Positions 14,477-15,876 of a stretch of 15,876 nucleotides of DNA are shown one piece after another. The DNA is from JABDNZ01 sp964407425 (lineage in GTDB: Bacteria; Gemmatimonadota; Gemmatimonadetes; Longimicrobiales; Gaopeijiaceae), in NCBI GenBank assembly GCA_964407425.1, contig CAYOVN010000076.1, positions 1 through 15,876 on the forward strand, given 5' to 3'. The translations under genes and the position numbers were made by a program. Under the pieces are notes generated by a model, which worked only from the letters and a program-made list of their open reading frames with translations, was not told the origin of the DNA and ran no database searches. Each line of letters begins with the position of its first letter. The stretch's first letter is position 1.

Positions 14477-15781
14477 GATGCAGGCTTCCCGGAATCGGTG
14501 AAGGCATCCTTCCACCTCCGCTTCCGTTACCAGAAGGCTGGGCCCGAACCGGATGACGTTGTCTCTCAGGCCTGCTTTTCCAACTAGAAGACCCTCTGCC
14601 TTTGTTTCTTCCATGAGGGCGCTGGTTCTCGCCGCATCCGGTTCTTTTGTGGATCGGTCGGTCACCAGTTCGATGGCACGCATCAGGCCCAGGCCCCTCA
14701 CGTCCCCGATCCAGTTGAACTCTTCGGCCAGAGCTTTGAGGCCTGCCTCCAACTGGGCACCTCGGGCCGTGGCTTTTTCCGGGACGTCCTCTTCCATCAT
14801 GACCGCCAAGGCCTCTGCCATGGCAGCCATACAAATGGGATTCCCCCCGAAGGTGGAGATCGTCTTCGATGTCCAGGAAGCGGCGATTTCGTCGGTTGTG
14901 ATGGTGGCTCCCACAGGCATGCCTCCTGCAATCCCCTTGGCGATGACCATGATGTCCGGAACGACACCCCAGTGCTCGATCCCGAACCACTTCCCGGTTC
15001 GGCCGAATCCGGCCTGGACCTCATCGATGATCAGGACCCCTCCGAAACCACGAATGATCTCGGCTGCCCGTTCATGGTATCCAGGGGGCGGGGCCACGAA
15101 TCCGCCGGCACCCTGAATGGTCTCTGCCAGGAATGCAGCCGGCTTGCCATTGGTGGTGGTGAGGATGACCTCTTCAAGATCCTGTGCACATTTTTCGGCG
15201 CACTGATTGTCACAGTCAGCGTCGAACTTGCACCGGTAGGGATACGGAGCCACGGCATGCTTGATGTTTGGCAGGGAAGAGGCCAATGGGCGCCAGGAGC
15301 TCAAACCCGTGAGGTTCGTAGCCAGGGTGCTTCGGCCGTGGTACCCGCTCCGGAGAGCGATGACCTCGGTCCTCCCGGTGTGAATGCAGGCCAGCATGAT
15401 CGCCGTGTCGATAGCCTCGGTACCGCTATTCGAAAAGAAGCTTCGGGTCAGGTTCCCCGGGGCGATTTCCGCCAAGCGTCTCGCTGCTTGGACCTGGGGT
15501 TCCGTGACGTATAAGGTCGAAGTATGCCCAAGTTTTTGGGCCTGTTCGGAGATGGCTGAAACAATCCGCGGGTGGCAATGACCCAGGGATGTTGAAAGGA
15601 TGCCTGAGAAAAAGTCCAGGTATTCCCGGCCATCTGCGTCCCAAACCTTCATCCCTTCGCCCTTCACCATCACCACGGGTTCTTTGTAGAGGTGTCCTAC
15701 ACAGGGGAAGAGAAAGTCCTGTTGGCCCTGGAAGATCTCCTGGCTGCGATTGCTTGGGCTCGGAAGGTGCGGCTCGTTCAT
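14465..15781 (-). CDS. Class III PLP-dependent aminotransferase (alanine-glyoxylate/omega-amino acid type)
   Basis: 438 residues, a cytoplasmic fold-type I enzyme of the usual length. The PLP-phosphate site SGTEA is at 119-123. Asp253 (IIDEVQAGFGRTG) contacts the pyridine nitrogen, and Lys282 (VIAKGIAGGMPVGA) forms the Schiff base. STFGGNP and the C-terminal small domain are intact. The family transfers amino groups between an omega- or alpha-amino acid and a keto acid such as pyruvate or glyoxylate; similarity style favours the alanine-glyoxylate aminotransferase 2-like subgroup, but substrate is not fixed. A Cys cluster (Cys184, 190, 194, 198) sits before the conserved FLAETIQG. I chose ATG 15781; a GTG at 15811 would add ten residues and also has an AGGA upstream, so the start is open. 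The gene is first of a possible two-gene unit with the beta-lactamase-like hydrolase. Confidence 0.92.
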   Translation of the reverse strand: MNEPHLPSPSNRSQEIFQGQQDFLFPCVGHLYKEPVVMVKGEGMKVWDADGREYLDFFSGILSTSLGHCHPRIVSAISEQAQKLGHTSTLYVTEPQVQAARRLAEIAPGNLTRSFFSNSGTEAIDTAIMLACIHTGRTEVIALRSGYHGRSTLATNLTGLSSWRPLASSLPNIKHAVAPYPYRCKFDADCDNQCAEKCAQDLEEVILTTTNGKPAAFLAETIQGAGGFVAPPPGYHERAAEIIRGFGGVLIIDEVQAGFGRTGKWFGIEHWGVVPDIMVIAKGIAGGMPVGATITTDEIAASWTSKTISTFGGNPICMAAMAEALAVMMEEDVPEKATARGAQLEAGLKALAEEFNWIGDVRGLGLMRAIELVTDRSTKEPDAARTSALMEETKAEGLLVGKAGLRDNVIRFGPSLLVTEAEVEGCLHRFREACIRVD

Positions 15782-15876
15782 TGTCTGGTTCCGGTGAGTG
15801 GTGGGTGACACCGCTGACGTGTTCCTGTCCAGAGACGGAAGTCACCTCAGACTGGGTGAAGAGTTCGATCCTCGGA

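Noticed and set aside
14427..14990. 187-residue - strand frame overlapping the aminotransferase 3' half
   Set aside because: It is the +1/-1 shadow of the aminotransferase; its shared Arg-Val-Asp ending comes only from the 19-bp repeat. The true frame is intact, so no frameshift is needed.

Overview
The window is 15.9 kb of dense, GC-rich bacterial DNA (roughly 60% G+C by eye) with ten protein genes, short gaps and no tRNA, rRNA, CRISPR array, integrase or insertion sequence. The gene styles suggest an environmental Gemmatimonadota-like bacterium: an ECF sigma factor with an anti-sigma-like partner carrying an N-terminal NPPPETP-type motif, large secreted M14 peptidases and beta-lactamase-fold hydrolases, a zinc-ribbon/pilin-like protein, and a Cys-containing class III aminotransferase. 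That assignment is an inference from family resemblance. A Gram-negative envelope is supported by several Sec signal peptides and one lipobox.

Region 1 (1-470) is the 3' end of a multihaem c-type cytochrome that enters from the left edge. Region 2 (about 504-4069) is a compact four-gene operon on the + strand. It encodes an ECF sigma factor, a single-pass membrane protein in the anti-sigma position, and two exported HEAT-repeat proteins whose stop and start overlap (ATGA). A candidate ECF-type promoter precedes it and a strong 12-bp hairpin follows it. This is the most system-like part of the window: a predicted transmembrane signalling pair transcribed together with two matching exported alpha-solenoid proteins.

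Region 3 (4096-6377) holds two divergent genes. One is an exported S51-family (peptidase E/cyanophycinase-like) serine peptidase on the - strand. The other, on the + strand, is a lipoprotein with two Ig-like domains and a formylglycine-generating-enzyme-fold domain that lacks the catalytic cysteines. Region 4 (6484-9396) is a membrane-anchored hybrid histidine kinase with four PAS-like domains and a C-terminal receiver. It converges on a small zinc-ribbon/membrane/pilin-like protein (9437-9970, - strand).

Region 5 (10192-12831) is a large exported M14-type zinc carboxypeptidase, which converges across a 15-bp hairpin on a - strand pair: a class III PLP aminotransferase (first) and an exported serine beta-lactamase-like hydrolase (second). 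A tandem 19-bp repeat lies across the aminotransferase stop codon. The S51, M14 and beta-lactamase-like enzymes together with the aminotransferase fit a peptide- and amino-acid-scavenging lifestyle, but no shared pathway is proven by the sequence.
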